Below are positions 26,126 through 34,299 of a DNA stretch of 64,000 bases, in pieces (positions within the stretch are counted from its first letter, which is position 1; each line of letters starts with the position of its first letter). The notes under the pieces are model-generated. The model saw only the letters and a program-made list of their open reading frames with translations. It was not told the origin of the DNA and did no database searches. The position numbers and the translations under genes are program-made. Source of the stretch: Pyrinomonadaceae bacterium (GTDB lineage: Bacteria; Acidobacteriota; Blastocatellia; Pyrinomonadales; Pyrinomonadaceae); NCBI GenBank assembly GCA_028284415.1, contig JANQRU010000004.1:124001-188000 (forward strand). The letters run 5' to 3'.

Positions 26126-26818
26126 ATGATTAGAATGGGAAGAAGTTCTAAAAAAGAAAATAGTACTACAGCTAACGAAACAACAGAACTTCACGAGCAA
26201 TCATCAACTACAACATTTCCTTTTTCAGGAGAAAACAATCTAGCACCACAGGGTGCTGTCAGCGAAAGCGAATCAATGGCACGCGACATCAAAGAGGGTC
26301 GTTTGAGCGGCTTTGTCGGTGCAGGAACAGTTTTAACAGGCGAAACTAATTTCCAGACAATGTTGCGAGTTGACGGACATTTAACCGGCACGGTTTCCTC
26401 AGATGAAGGAACTTTAATAATCGGTTCGACTGGACAGGTTGATGCCAATATAACTGTTGCTTCAGCAGTCGTTAATGGAACTGTTAATGGCGATATCAAT
26501 TCTTCTGAAAAATTAAAGCTTGGACGCACGGCAAGAGTAGTCGGTAATATCCAAACTCCGCGCTTAATTATGGAAGACGGTGCAATTCTTGAAGGAAACT
26601 GCACAATGCTCAAATCTAAAGAGACTTTAGAACAAAAGATCGCCGAGCAACAACAAAAATTATCTACAAACGAATTGCCTTCTTACACAACTGCGGTTGC
26701 AGAAGACGATGATGAAGATGAAACTTCCGAAACTGAACTCACGGATGACACCGATACTTCTCTTGAAACTAATGAAGATGAAGAAACAGAAGAAACCGCA
26801 GAAGCTGCTTCCAATTAA
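26126..26818 (+). CDS. Bactofilin (polymer-forming cytoskeletal protein)
   Basis: The 230-residue protein has a central bactofilin beta-helix (about residues 65-165) with the repeated pattern GTVLTGETNFQTMLRVDGHLTG, GTLIIGSTGQVDANITVASA and LKLGRTARVVGNIQTPRLIMEDGAILEG. It is flanked by a disordered N-terminus and a strongly acidic tail (EDDDEDETSETELTDD and on). Bactofilins self-polymerise without nucleotides and organise cell shape, polarity or pili. The ribosome site GGAGG precedes the ATG at about 11 bases. No partner such as an M23 peptidase adjoins it. Confidence 0.93.
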   Translation: MIRMGRSSKKENSTTANETTELHEQSSTTTFPFSGENNLAPQGAVSESESMARDIKEGRLSGFVGAGTVLTGETNFQTMLRVDGHLTGTVSSDEGTLIIGSTGQVDANITVASAVVNGTVNGDINSSEKLKLGRTARVVGNIQTPRLIMEDGAILEGNCTMLKSKETLEQKIAEQQQKLSTNELPSYTTAVAEDDDEDETSETELTDDTDTSLETNEDEETEETAEAASN

Positions 26819-26840
26819 ATATAGAGCTTAAAAATCAAAA

Positions 26841-26879
26841 AGCAGGAAAATTTGCCAAGTCAATTTTCCTGCTTTTTTT
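26841..26879. terminator. Bidirectional terminator overlapping the end of the DUF2256 gene
   Basis: Perfect 12-base arms AGCAGGAAAATT (26841-26852) and AATTTTCCTGCT (26861-26872), loop of 8, seven T on the plus side and a T-rich tail on the minus side. One arm contains the last codons of the DUF2256 gene. Confidence 0.88.
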
Positions 26880-27030
26880 GTTTTTTTCTTCTGCACCTAT
26901 CGGAACAATATTTAACCTCGTCCCAGACCTTTTCCCAGCGTTTTCGCCATTCCATAGGTCTTTTGCACACCACACAAATTTTCTTCGGCAGATTGGATTT
27001 GGTATATTTTTTCTTAACGGATTTTTTCAT
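26860..27030 (-). CDS. DUF2256 zinc-binding small protein
   Basis: This 56-codon gene is easily missed. Translation from the ATG at 27030 gives a basic protein with KSNLPKKICVVCKRPMEWRKR, W-x3-W-D-E-V-K-YCSDRCRRKK and an Asn C-terminus. The cysteine layout C-x2-C ... C-x3-C and the W-R-K-x-W block are the DUF2256 signature. The family is often found near cryptochrome/photolyase genes, as here (photolyase at 27823). Function unknown. The gene is divergent from the ATE-like gene with only 18 bases between start codons, and its stop lies in the terminator at 26841-26872. Confidence 0.85.
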   Translation of the reverse strand: MKKSVKKKYTKSNLPKKICVVCKRPMEWRKRWEKVWDEVKYCSDRCRRKKQKKQEN

Positions 27031-27048
27031 CAGAAAAGTTTTACGAAA

Positions 27049-27714
27049 ATGAATTTAGCTGAATTTAATCTCATCAATGAAGAATTTTACACTTCCGAGA
27101 TAACTCCAATCCAACTCGATTTGCTTTTAGCCGATGGCTGGCGACACTTTGGGCAACATTTCTATCGTTATAATTTGGGTTTTCTGAAAGGAGAATTTCG
27201 TTTTGTGATTCCTTTGCGGATTCGTCTTGCAGATTTTAAGTTTTCTAGAAGCCAGCGGAGAATCTTAAATAAAAACAAAAACTTGCAAACCGTGATCCGT
27301 CCCGTCGAATTTACGGATGAAAAGCATGAACTCTTCGAGCGTCACAAAGTCCGTTTTGATCACGGAATACCCGAATCAATTTATGGATTTTTAGATGAAA
27401 ATGCTGCGACCATTCCTTGCCAAACTCTAGAATTTTGCGTGTACGAAAAAGACAAACTACTTGCTGTGAGTTTCCTAGATATTGGCGAAAAAAGCGTTTC
27501 GAGTGTTTATGCAATGTTTGAGCCGGAAGAAGCCAAACGCAGTCTCGGAATCTATACAATGCTTCTCGAAATCCAATACGCCATCGAAAACAAAAAGACC
27601 TTCTATTATCAAGGCTATGCCTACGAAGGTGAATCCTTCTACGACTACAAAAAACGTTTTTCTGCACTCGAAAAATTTGATTGGTTTGGAGATTGGACTG
27701 ATTATTCTACATAA
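27049..27714 (+). CDS. Arginyl/leucyl-tRNA--protein transferase-like (ATE C-terminal domain)
   Basis: The 221-residue protein has WRHFGQHFYRYNLGFLKGEFRFVIPLRIRL, FSRSQRRILNKNKNL, FLDIGEKSVSSVYAMFEPEEAKRSLGIYTML and YYQGYAYEGESFYDYKKRF, as in the GNAT-like C-terminal domain of ATE/Bpt N-degron transferases. The usual N-terminal cysteine-bearing domain (CPYLPGR-type) is absent. An open frame runs further upstream to 26878, but it overlaps the DUF2256 gene antisense and its residues look like a shadow translation, so the ATG at 27049 is chosen. Role in protein N-end tagging is inferred from family only. Confidence 0.78.
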   Translation: MNLAEFNLINEEFYTSEITPIQLDLLLADGWRHFGQHFYRYNLGFLKGEFRFVIPLRIRLADFKFSRSQRRILNKNKNLQTVIRPVEFTDEKHELFERHKVRFDHGIPESIYGFLDENAATIPCQTLEFCVYEKDKLLAVSFLDIGEKSVSSVYAMFEPEEAKRSLGIYTMLLEIQYAIENKKTFYYQGYAYEGESFYDYKKRFSALEKFDWFGDWTDYST

Positions 27715-27731
27715 CAAAAAATCAATATCTG

Positions 27732-27824
27732 AATAGAACGCAAATCGCACCAATTACGCGGATTTCCGCAAATTGAAAAAAACCTGTAAAAATTCGTGCT
27801 ATCCGCGTAATCCGTGTTCTATTT
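27732..27824. repeat. Palindromic intergenic repeat, copy B
   Basis: Outer arms AATAGAACGCAAAT (27732-27745) and ATCCGTGTTCTATT (27810-27823) pair imperfectly; inner arms ATTACGCGGAT (27753-27763) and ATCCGCGTAAT (27801-27811) pair perfectly. The right end TATCCGCGTAATCCGTGTTC matches copy A (14536-14635) with two changes. It lies between convergent genes and reaches into the photolyase stop codon. Confidence 0.8.
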
Positions 27825-29232
27825 ATTTTGTATCGGGTAACTTCGGATTATCTTTCAAGCTTTTTGTCCATTCAATGTATTTTTTTGAACCGAATTTTTT
27901 ACCTGTTGATTTCGAGGTCATATAACGCATCTTGCCGAAGATTTCGCGTTCCATCCAAGGGCGGTCGTGTTTGCCGAAACACCAGAGAATTCCCGCGTAA
28001 GAATTTGGATTTCTCCCGTCGAGACAATATTTGTTGTTGAGATGCTCTAAAATTACAAATGCATCCTCATAATTTTCCGTCCATTGAATAACGAGCTTTC
28101 CCCAGAGCATACGCACATAATTATGAACTTCCCCCGTTTCATTCATTTCGCGTTGCGTAGCGTTCCAAAGTTCATCGTAAGTTTCACAGTTTTCCAGTTG
28201 TTCCAATGAATAAATTTCTTCACGTTCGTCATCAACGTGTTCCCGCATTGTCTCCTGAACCCAGTTCGGCAGAGCTTCTAGTGAATCGTATTTGTCGTTA
28301 AATTTTGTGAAGTTGTACGAAAGTTCGCGGCGAACGATCAATTCTTCTAAATAGGCTTCTTTTGAATCTTCGGATGCGTCAGAATCTTTGACAGCAAGTG
28401 CGACTTCTAACGCTGATAAAAAGCCAAAATGTAAATAGGAACTCAAACGTGATGAACCATCTACTTCGGGTTTGTTTCGTGTTTCATCATAATTTGGCAA
28501 GATTTCTTCAATGAATTTCTTCAAACGCTTACGACCATTTTTGGTTCCGCCGTGATAGATCGGTGAAGGTTTTACATCGTGGTCAATATCGCATTCGGCA
28601 ACAAGGTCGGCAATATTATCTGAAGTAACTTTCGTATCAGGACAATCAACTTCTATATTAGTTTTCTTATTTTCAAGCTCGACATCTTCAAATGGAACTA
28701 AATAATCATCCAGAATTTTCTTGATTTTCGGACGAATTGTGTAGGCAGCATATTCTTCTTTTTCAAATTTCGACATCGGAATAATCCCATTTGAATCAAC
28801 TGCATAAACAGGAATATCTGCTTTTTCGACAATAGCTTGATTGTGCTTCGGGATAATAAAACACGGAAAATCATCCGTTACGATCAATGCCGCATCCTCA
28901 GCGATTTTTTTTACCGTTTGTTTTGGCGAATCATCATCTTTCTGCAAATAAAAAAGATATGTCGCACCGATTTTTTCAAATTCTTTCCGCTTTTCCTCAA
29001 CGCCTTCAAGAATAAACGTGTGAATTCTGTCCGATGCCCACGGATAATAGAACTTCAATCCTTCATAAACAACAAGCGGCAAATCCAGCTCATTAGCTTT
29101 TTCAATTGCAAATTTTAATGCGTGATTATCGTGCGTGCGTTTGAAAATCTGCATCCAATACATAACGTATTTGGCATCTTCTCTGATCTCTTTGTCGTTT
29201 AGAAGTTGAGTCCTTTCGTTAATTTGTTCCAT
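27823..29232 (-). CDS. Class II CPD photolyase (deoxyribodipyrimidine photo-lyase)
   Basis: Repairs UV-induced cyclobutane pyrimidine dimers using light and FADH. The 469-residue protein has the class II N-terminus (VMYWMQIFKRTHDNHALKFA, LPLVVYEGL, YPWASDRIHTF) and the C-terminal FAD domain: SSRLSSYLHFGFLSALEVA, EELIVRRELSYNF, YVRMLWGKLVIQW, DGRNPNSYAGILWCFGKHD and KMRYM. The frame is open to 29271 with a TTG, but the ATG at 29232 gives the expected N-terminus MEQINERTQLLND. DUF2256, its common neighbour, lies 0.8 kb away. Confidence 0.93.
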   Translation of the reverse strand: MEQINERTQLLNDKEIREDAKYVMYWMQIFKRTHDNHALKFAIEKANELDLPLVVYEGLKFYYPWASDRIHTFILEGVEEKRKEFEKIGATYLFYLQKDDDSPKQTVKKIAEDAALIVTDDFPCFIIPKHNQAIVEKADIPVYAVDSNGIIPMSKFEKEEYAAYTIRPKIKKILDDYLVPFEDVELENKKTNIEVDCPDTKVTSDNIADLVAECDIDHDVKPSPIYHGGTKNGRKRLKKFIEEILPNYDETRNKPEVDGSSRLSSYLHFGFLSALEVALAVKDSDASEDSKEAYLEELIVRRELSYNFTKFNDKYDSLEALPNWVQETMREHVDDEREEIYSLEQLENCETYDELWNATQREMNETGEVHNYVRMLWGKLVIQWTENYEDAFVILEHLNNKYCLDGRNPNSYAGILWCFGKHDRPWMEREIFGKMRYMTSKSTGKKFGSKKYIEWTKSLKDNPKLPDTK

Positions 29233-29364
29233 ATTATTGATAATTTTCACGTTTTGAATTTGAAAAATCAAAGGTTAATCGCAAAGAACCTATAAAAAAG
29301 TAAACAAAAAAATATTTGCCACGTAAATTCAAAACAAACCAAACTTTATTTCGAGGAAATCATT

Positions 29365-30573
29365 ATGAATTTATTCAACGGCAATTATTTCAACAAATTT
29401 TCACTTACGATTTTATTTGTAATTACTTTAACCATTCTGGGTTATTCCAAGCTTGATTCAGTTTATTCTTCTAAAGCCAACAACTTACCATTTCAAAATG
29501 TTTCAAGCTCAAACTTAAAGAGCGAAAACCTTGGGAACAATTCAATGGATGGAGAAGCCATTGATATAGATAAAGACGGCGATTTGGATATGATTATCGC
29601 TATGGAATTTCGTCCAAATATAATTTTGATTAACGACGGAAAAGGAAATTTGATTGACGAAAGTTCAAAAAGATTCCCATCTAACCGTCATGATTCAGAA
29701 GACATAGCAATTGCTGATTTTGATAAAGATGGCGATGATGACATTGTTTTTGTAAGCGAAGATGATAAAACCAATGAATACTACGAAAATAATGGAAAAG
29801 CCGTATTTAAATCTGTTAAAGATAAAATTCCTGTAAGCGGAACTTCAAATGCCGTTAAAACTTCTGATATAGATGATGATGGCGATTATGATTTGCTTAT
29901 CGGAAATCAAGGTCAAAATTTTATCTTAATTAACAACAAAGGTGTTTTTTCTGATGAAACATCAAAGCGTCTTCCTAAGAATGAATTCACGACACAAGAT
30001 TTAGAACTTGCAGACATAGATGGTGACGGTGATTTAGATTTGTTGGAAGCAAATGAAACATTTAATCAAGTTTTGATAAATGTTGGAAAAGGATTTTTCA
30101 AATACGAAAAAGACAGATTGCCTGAAGTTGATGACCAAACACGCGATGCAGATTTCGGCGATGTTGATAATGATGGCGATTTGGATATATTCTTTTCAAA
30201 TGTTTCGTTTGGCGGATTCGGAAATCCACAAAATAGACTTCTTCTTAATGATGGAAAAGGATATTTTAAAGAAGCAAAAGAAGGAAGTATTCCGAAAAGA
30301 GGATTCCAAACTGTAGATGCAGATTTCGTTGATATTGATAATGACAAAGATTTGGATATTTTGACAGGAAATCGCAATGGCGGAAATTCAATGATTGTTT
30401 TAATCAACGACGGAAAAGGAAAATTTACTGACGAAACGGAGGATTTTTTCCCAAATGTAAATTTCTTCGCGGTTGATTTTCAAATTGCAGATTTTAACAA
30501 AGACGGCAAAAGAGACTTATACGTTTGCAGTTTCCGAAGTCAAGACATTTTGCTGTTTGGAACAAAATATTAA
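29365..30573 (+). CDS. FG-GAP/VCBS repeat protein, calcium-binding beta-propeller
   Basis: The 402-residue protein has an N-terminal signal or anchor helix (residues 12-28) and seven repeats with acidic loops of the D-x-D-x-D-G type: DIDKDGDLD, DFDKDGDDD, DIDDDGDYD, DIDGDGDLD, DVDNDGDLD, DIDNDKDLD and DFNKDGKRD. Each loop would bind one calcium ion, and seven blades fit a complete integrin-like propeller. Likely exported; ligand unknown. GAGGAAA precedes the ATG by about 6 bases. Confidence 0.88.
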   Translation: MNLFNGNYFNKFSLTILFVITLTILGYSKLDSVYSSKANNLPFQNVSSSNLKSENLGNNSMDGEAIDIDKDGDLDMIIAMEFRPNIILINDGKGNLIDESSKRFPSNRHDSEDIAIADFDKDGDDDIVFVSEDDKTNEYYENNGKAVFKSVKDKIPVSGTSNAVKTSDIDDDGDYDLLIGNQGQNFILINNKGVFSDETSKRLPKNEFTTQDLELADIDGDGDLDLLEANETFNQVLINVGKGFFKYEKDRLPEVDDQTRDADFGDVDNDGDLDIFFSNVSFGGFGNPQNRLLLNDGKGYFKEAKEGSIPKRGFQTVDADFVDIDNDKDLDILTGNRNGGNSMIVLINDGKGKFTDETEDFFPNVNFFAVDFQIADFNKDGKRDLYVCSFRSQDILLFGTKY

Positions 30574-30589
30574 GATTCATTGAAAATTT

Positions 30590-31390
30590 TTGGTTAAATC
30601 TGCGAATTATAAAATTATCATTTATACACATTATTTCAACCCAAAATCTGTTGCGGAGAGATATTTCAAAGGTCGCCCGCAGTATCACTCGTTTGTGATT
30701 GAAAAGATTAAGAAATCACTCAAACTAAAAAACACGGTAAAATTTGCCTTAGATGTCGGTTGTGGAACGGGGTTTTCGAGTAAGGCTTTAGATGAGATTT
30801 CTGAGCGAGTTGTCGGTGTTGATATTTCTTTTGAAATGTTGAAATTTGCTGAGAAGAAATCGCACATTGATTATTATGTTGCAAGTGCTGAAAATTTACC
30901 TTTAGCAGATAAAACATTTGATTTAGTTACGATCTCTCAAGCAATTCATTGGATTGATCGTAAAAGCTTTTTTGCAGAGGCGGACAGAGTTTTAAAACCA
31001 AGAAGGTTTGTGGTCGCTTACGATAATTATTTTCGCGGAAGAATGTTTGGCAATGAAGATTATGCTAAATGGTACAAGGATGTTTTTTTGAACAACTTCC
31101 CAATTCCACCGCGAGAAAGAAAGCCTTTCAAAACAGAAAGTGAAAACCCCGAAGATTTTGTTTTGGTAAAGGAAGAATGGCACGAGAACGAAATCAAATT
31201 TACAAAAAGAACCTTAATTGATTACCTTGTTACGATTACGAATGTGATAAATTCGGTTGAAAACGGTCTGCAAACTATCGAAGAAGTTTTGATTTGGCTT
31301 GATTCGGAATTAGAACAATTTTTTACAGATTATGAAACCAAAAGTTTTGAATTCATCGCACCGATTTGGTACTTCAAACAAAGTTATTAA
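30590..31390 (+). CDS. Class I SAM-dependent methyltransferase (Methyltransf_11 type)
   Basis: The 266-residue protein has ALDVGCGTGFSSKALDEIS (SAM-binding motif I), VVGVDISFEML (motif II) and FDLVTISQAIHWIDRKSFFAEADRVLKPRRFVV. It resembles the Methyltransf_11/ubiE-like group; substrate unknown. The TTG at 30590 is the first usable start and has no clear ribosome site; the family-like part begins at THYFNPKSVAERYFKGRP, so the true start could be a few codons later. The next methyltransferase gene begins 3 bases after its stop. Confidence 0.8.
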   Translation: MVKSANYKIIIYTHYFNPKSVAERYFKGRPQYHSFVIEKIKKSLKLKNTVKFALDVGCGTGFSSKALDEISERVVGVDISFEMLKFAEKKSHIDYYVASAENLPLADKTFDLVTISQAIHWIDRKSFFAEADRVLKPRRFVVAYDNYFRGRMFGNEDYAKWYKDVFLNNFPIPPRERKPFKTESENPEDFVLVKEEWHENEIKFTKRTLIDYLVTITNVINSVENGLQTIEEVLIWLDSELEQFFTDYETKSFEFIAPIWYFKQSY

Positions 31391-31393
31391 ATT

Positions 31394-32179
31394 ATGAAAG
31401 ACATCGTAGAATACAACAGCAAAGCTTGGGATTCGGAAGTTTCAAGCGGCGAAAATGAATGGACGCAACCTGTTTCAAGCGAAGAAATTGAAAAAGCTCA
31501 AAATGGAGAATTTTCAATCGTTTTGACTCCTAATCTAGCTGTGCCGAGAGATTGGTTTCCAGATGAATTTGAAGGAGTTGATTTATTGGGTTTGGCTTCG
31601 GGAGGCGGTCAGCAGATGCCGATCCTAGCGGCTTTGGGTGCAAATGTTACGTCATTTGATAATTCACAAAAGCAACTCGAACAAGATTTATTCGTTGCGG
31701 AAAGGGATGGTTTAGAAATTAAGACAGAACAAGGTGATGCGGCAGATCTATCACGCTTTGCAGATGAGAGTTTTGATTTTATCTGGCATCCTTGCTCAAA
31801 TTGTTTTATGCCTGAATTACAGCCTGTTTGGGACGAAGCTTATCGTGTCTTAAGAAAAGGCGGAACGCTTGTTTCGGGCTTTCATAATCCAATATTGTAT
31901 ATTTTTGACCGAAAAAAAGACTATGAAGAAAAGATTTTAGAAGTTCGCTATTCACTTCCATATTCAGACCTTGAACATTTACCCGAAAATGAAAAACAGG
32001 AATATGTTGATAGAAATGAGCCTCTAGATTTCGGACACACACTCGAACAACAAATCGGTGGACAAATCAAAGCAGGATTTGTAATCACAGGTTTTTTCGA
32101 AGATTATTGGTCAGATGAAGCAACCGCTTTAAATAAACATAGTCCTACATTTATCGCTACAAAAGCCGAGAAATTTTAA
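31394..32179 (+). CDS. Class I SAM-dependent methyltransferase
   Basis: The 261-residue protein has VDLLGLASGGGQQMPILAALGANVTSFDNS, a variant motif I with GLASGGGQQ, then GDAADLSRFADESFDFIWHPCSNCFMPELQPVWDEAYRVLRKGGTL. This pattern is typical of a family of bacterial methyltransferases of unknown substrate. It is the middle gene of a three-methyltransferase operon with prmC downstream (9-base gap). Confidence 0.85.
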   Translation: MKDIVEYNSKAWDSEVSSGENEWTQPVSSEEIEKAQNGEFSIVLTPNLAVPRDWFPDEFEGVDLLGLASGGGQQMPILAALGANVTSFDNSQKQLEQDLFVAERDGLEIKTEQGDAADLSRFADESFDFIWHPCSNCFMPELQPVWDEAYRVLRKGGTLVSGFHNPILYIFDRKKDYEEKILEVRYSLPYSDLEHLPENEKQEYVDRNEPLDFGHTLEQQIGGQIKAGFVITGFFEDYWSDEATALNKHSPTFIATKAEKF

Positions 32180-32188
32180 ACCATTTCT

Positions 32189-33040
32189 ATGATTACAATT
32201 TCTAAAGTAATTCAAGATTCAGCTGAGACTCTCAAAAGAAACTCAATTGTAGAACCTATGCGGGAGGCAAAATCTCTTTTGGCTTTGGCTTTGGAAAAAG
32301 ACATGGCTTTCCTAATTGCTCATCCCGAATATGAATTAAAAGAAGATGAGTTAAATATCTTTCAAAGCTACATAAAACGGCGTTCTAATCATGAACCTTT
32401 TCAGTATATTGCGGGAAAACAAGAATTTTGGCGATTGGATTTTATTGTTACACCGGATGTAATGATTCCGCGTCCGGAAACTGAATTAATCGTCGAGGCA
32501 GGCGTTAAAATCCTCGAAAATATTGAAAATCCTTACTTTTGCGAAGTTGGGATTGGTTCCGGATGCATCACAGTTTCGATTTTGCACGAAATCAAAAAAG
32601 CCAAAGCAATCGGACTGGACATATCAGAAAAAGCCTTGAAAGTTGCTAAGCTAAACGCAGAAAAGAACAAGGTTTCAGACAGGTTAGAGTTAGCAAAGTC
32701 AGACGTTTTTGAAAATTTAACCGAAGATAAAAACTTTGATTTAATCGTTTCAAATCCACCTTACGTCCCGAGTGAAGATGTTCCCGGTCTTCAAGCTGAG
32801 GTTAGAGATTTTGATCCTTATGTTGCTTTAACCGATGGCAAAGATGGACTTTCAATTATCAAGAAACTAATCAATGAATCACCAAACCATCTGAAATCAG
32901 GTGGTTTCCTATTGATGGAAATGGGATTTAATCAATCGAATAAAGTCCGTGAAATGTTTGATTTAGAGGTTTGGAAGGAGATTGAATTCTTTGCAGACTT
33001 GCAAGGAATTCCCCGTATGGTCAAGGCTCAGCTATTTTAA
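32189..33040 (+). CDS. prmC: Peptide chain release factor N5-glutamine methyltransferase
   Basis: Methylates the GGQ glutamine of release factors RF1/RF2. The 283-residue protein has the N-terminal helical domain (EAKSLLALALEKDMAFLIAHPE), FQYIAGKQEFWRLDFIVTPDVMIPRPETELIV, CEVGIGSGCITVSIL and the catalytic NPPYVPS. This N-terminus with IPRPETE and NPPY is specific to PrmC/HemK. Its usual neighbour prfA is not in the window. Confidence 0.93.
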   Translation: MITISKVIQDSAETLKRNSIVEPMREAKSLLALALEKDMAFLIAHPEYELKEDELNIFQSYIKRRSNHEPFQYIAGKQEFWRLDFIVTPDVMIPRPETELIVEAGVKILENIENPYFCEVGIGSGCITVSILHEIKKAKAIGLDISEKALKVAKLNAEKNKVSDRLELAKSDVFENLTEDKNFDLIVSNPPYVPSEDVPGLQAEVRDFDPYVALTDGKDGLSIIKKLINESPNHLKSGGFLLMEMGFNQSNKVREMFDLEVWKEIEFFADLQGIPRMVKAQLF

Positions 33041-33165
33041 TTCGAAAATTCTCATCTAAAAATTAATATTTATTGCCGTTCGTGATGGCTTTCTGTTATA
33101 TTCAATGTATCAAAAAATTTAATATCATTTTATCGTAAAAGTTTTTTACAGACGGGAGAAATATT

Positions 33166-33693
33166 ATGAACTACGAATATGAAAAGGAAGAAGAAGCAAG
33201 TGCTAGCACTAAATTAACTTACCTTCTGATCGGAGGTGGGATTGGTGCAATCCTCGCATTGCTTTTTGCTCCAAAATCAGGGCAAGAGCTGCGTGAAGAT
33301 ATTGCAGTTGCGACCAAAAAAGGAATCGAGAAGGGTAAAGAAACCGCAGGTCATCTGCAAGATGCCGCCGGCGAATACTACGAAGTGACCCGAGAGAGAG
33401 CAAATGAGCTTTATCATACAGCCCAAGAAAGAGCGGGTGACATAAGTGAAAGAGCAAGGTCTGCAGCAGAAGACATTGGTGAAAAAGCAAAATCCGCAGC
33501 GGCTCAAAGTGCGAATCCGATTTCGGCAGCAATCGAAGCCGGAAAGGAAGCTTACAAAGAAGAAAAACGCAAAAATGAAGCTAAGGCAATCGCTGATGGG
33601 CGCCCAAGCTATCCTGTTAAAGAAGGAGCGGAAGAAGAGGTTTTAGAAGTTCCTGAAGGTGAAGGCGAAGAAACTAAAGAAGAAAAAGAATAA
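33166..33693 (+). CDS. YtxH-domain general stress-like protein
   Basis: The 175-residue protein has one N-terminal membrane helix with a glycine-rich start (TYLLIGGGIGAILALLFAPKSGQELRED), the YtxH signature. A long Ala/Glu/Lys/Arg-rich amphipathic region (about 45-130) and an acidic tail follow, similar to LEA-like stress proteins. GGGAGAAA precedes the ATG. The DUF948-like gene starts 3 bases after its stop, so the pair is an operon. Confidence 0.85.
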   Translation: MNYEYEKEEEASASTKLTYLLIGGGIGAILALLFAPKSGQELREDIAVATKKGIEKGKETAGHLQDAAGEYYEVTRERANELYHTAQERAGDISERARSAAEDIGEKAKSAAAQSANPISAAIEAGKEAYKEEKRKNEAKAIADGRPSYPVKEGAEEEVLEVPEGEGEETKEEKE

Positions 33694-33696
33694 ATT

Positions 33697-34236
33697 ATGA
33701 ATGCAAGTGACCCACAATTTTGGATGATGATTGCTTCAATCATAATTGCGATTTGCTTTATTGTAATGGCAATCGCACTGGTTGCCATCGCAATCATAGT
33801 TAAAAGAGTTATTGGAACAGTCACACGTCTTGAAGAAAAAGTAAATCCGTTGATCATTCAAGTAAATCAAATCAGCGAACAAGGCAAAGAGATCTCTGTC
33901 CAGTTCAATGAGATGTCTGGCAATCTTTCAACCGCTACTAAATACTTTGCTGATTCGGCAGCACTTGTTAAAGAAGAAGTCAAAGAATTAAAAATGCTGG
34001 TCGGAGAAACGGCGGACACTGCAAAAGATAAGGTCGCACTTGTTAGTCAAACGATTGACCGGACACAAGTACAAGTTACGACTACGGCTGATTTTATACA
34101 GGATAAGGTCGTTCAACCTGCGGCGGAAATCGCGGCGATTATGGCTGGCGTGCGAAAAGGATTAGAAGTCTTATTCGCACCTTCACCAAAACGTATTGAT
34201 CGTGCATATCACGAAGACGAAATGTTCATCGGTTAA
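33697..34236 (+). CDS. DUF948-like membrane protein
   Basis: The 179-residue protein has one N-terminal membrane helix (about 8-33, MIASIIIAICFIVMAIALVAIAIIV) followed by VIGTVTRLEEKVNPLIIQVNQISEQGKEIS and an extended coiled-coil region. This is the DUF948/YtxH-partner arrangement seen in stress operons. It ends in a terminator shortly before glpK. Confidence 0.75.
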   Translation: MNASDPQFWMMIASIIIAICFIVMAIALVAIAIIVKRVIGTVTRLEEKVNPLIIQVNQISEQGKEISVQFNEMSGNLSTATKYFADSAALVKEEVKELKMLVGETADTAKDKVALVSQTIDRTQVQVTTTADFIQDKVVQPAAEIAAIMAGVRKGLEVLFAPSPKRIDRAYHEDEMFIG

Positions 34237-34264
34237 ATCTTCAATAACTTTTTTGAATCAAATC

Positions 34265-34291
34265 GGGCGATTTCTGATGTCGCCCTTTTTT
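34265..34291 (+). terminator. Terminator between the DUF948-like gene and glpK
   Basis: GGGCGA (34265-34270) / TCGCCC (34280-34285) followed by six T. The T-run ends only 8 bases before the glpK ATG. Confidence 0.75.
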
Positions 34292-34299
34292 ATTTTCTT

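Noticed and set aside
26878..27048. Extended N-terminus of the ATE-like protein
   Set aside because: The extension is antisense to the DUF2256 gene, whose conserved cysteines explain the sequence better; the ATG at 27049 gives the family's start.
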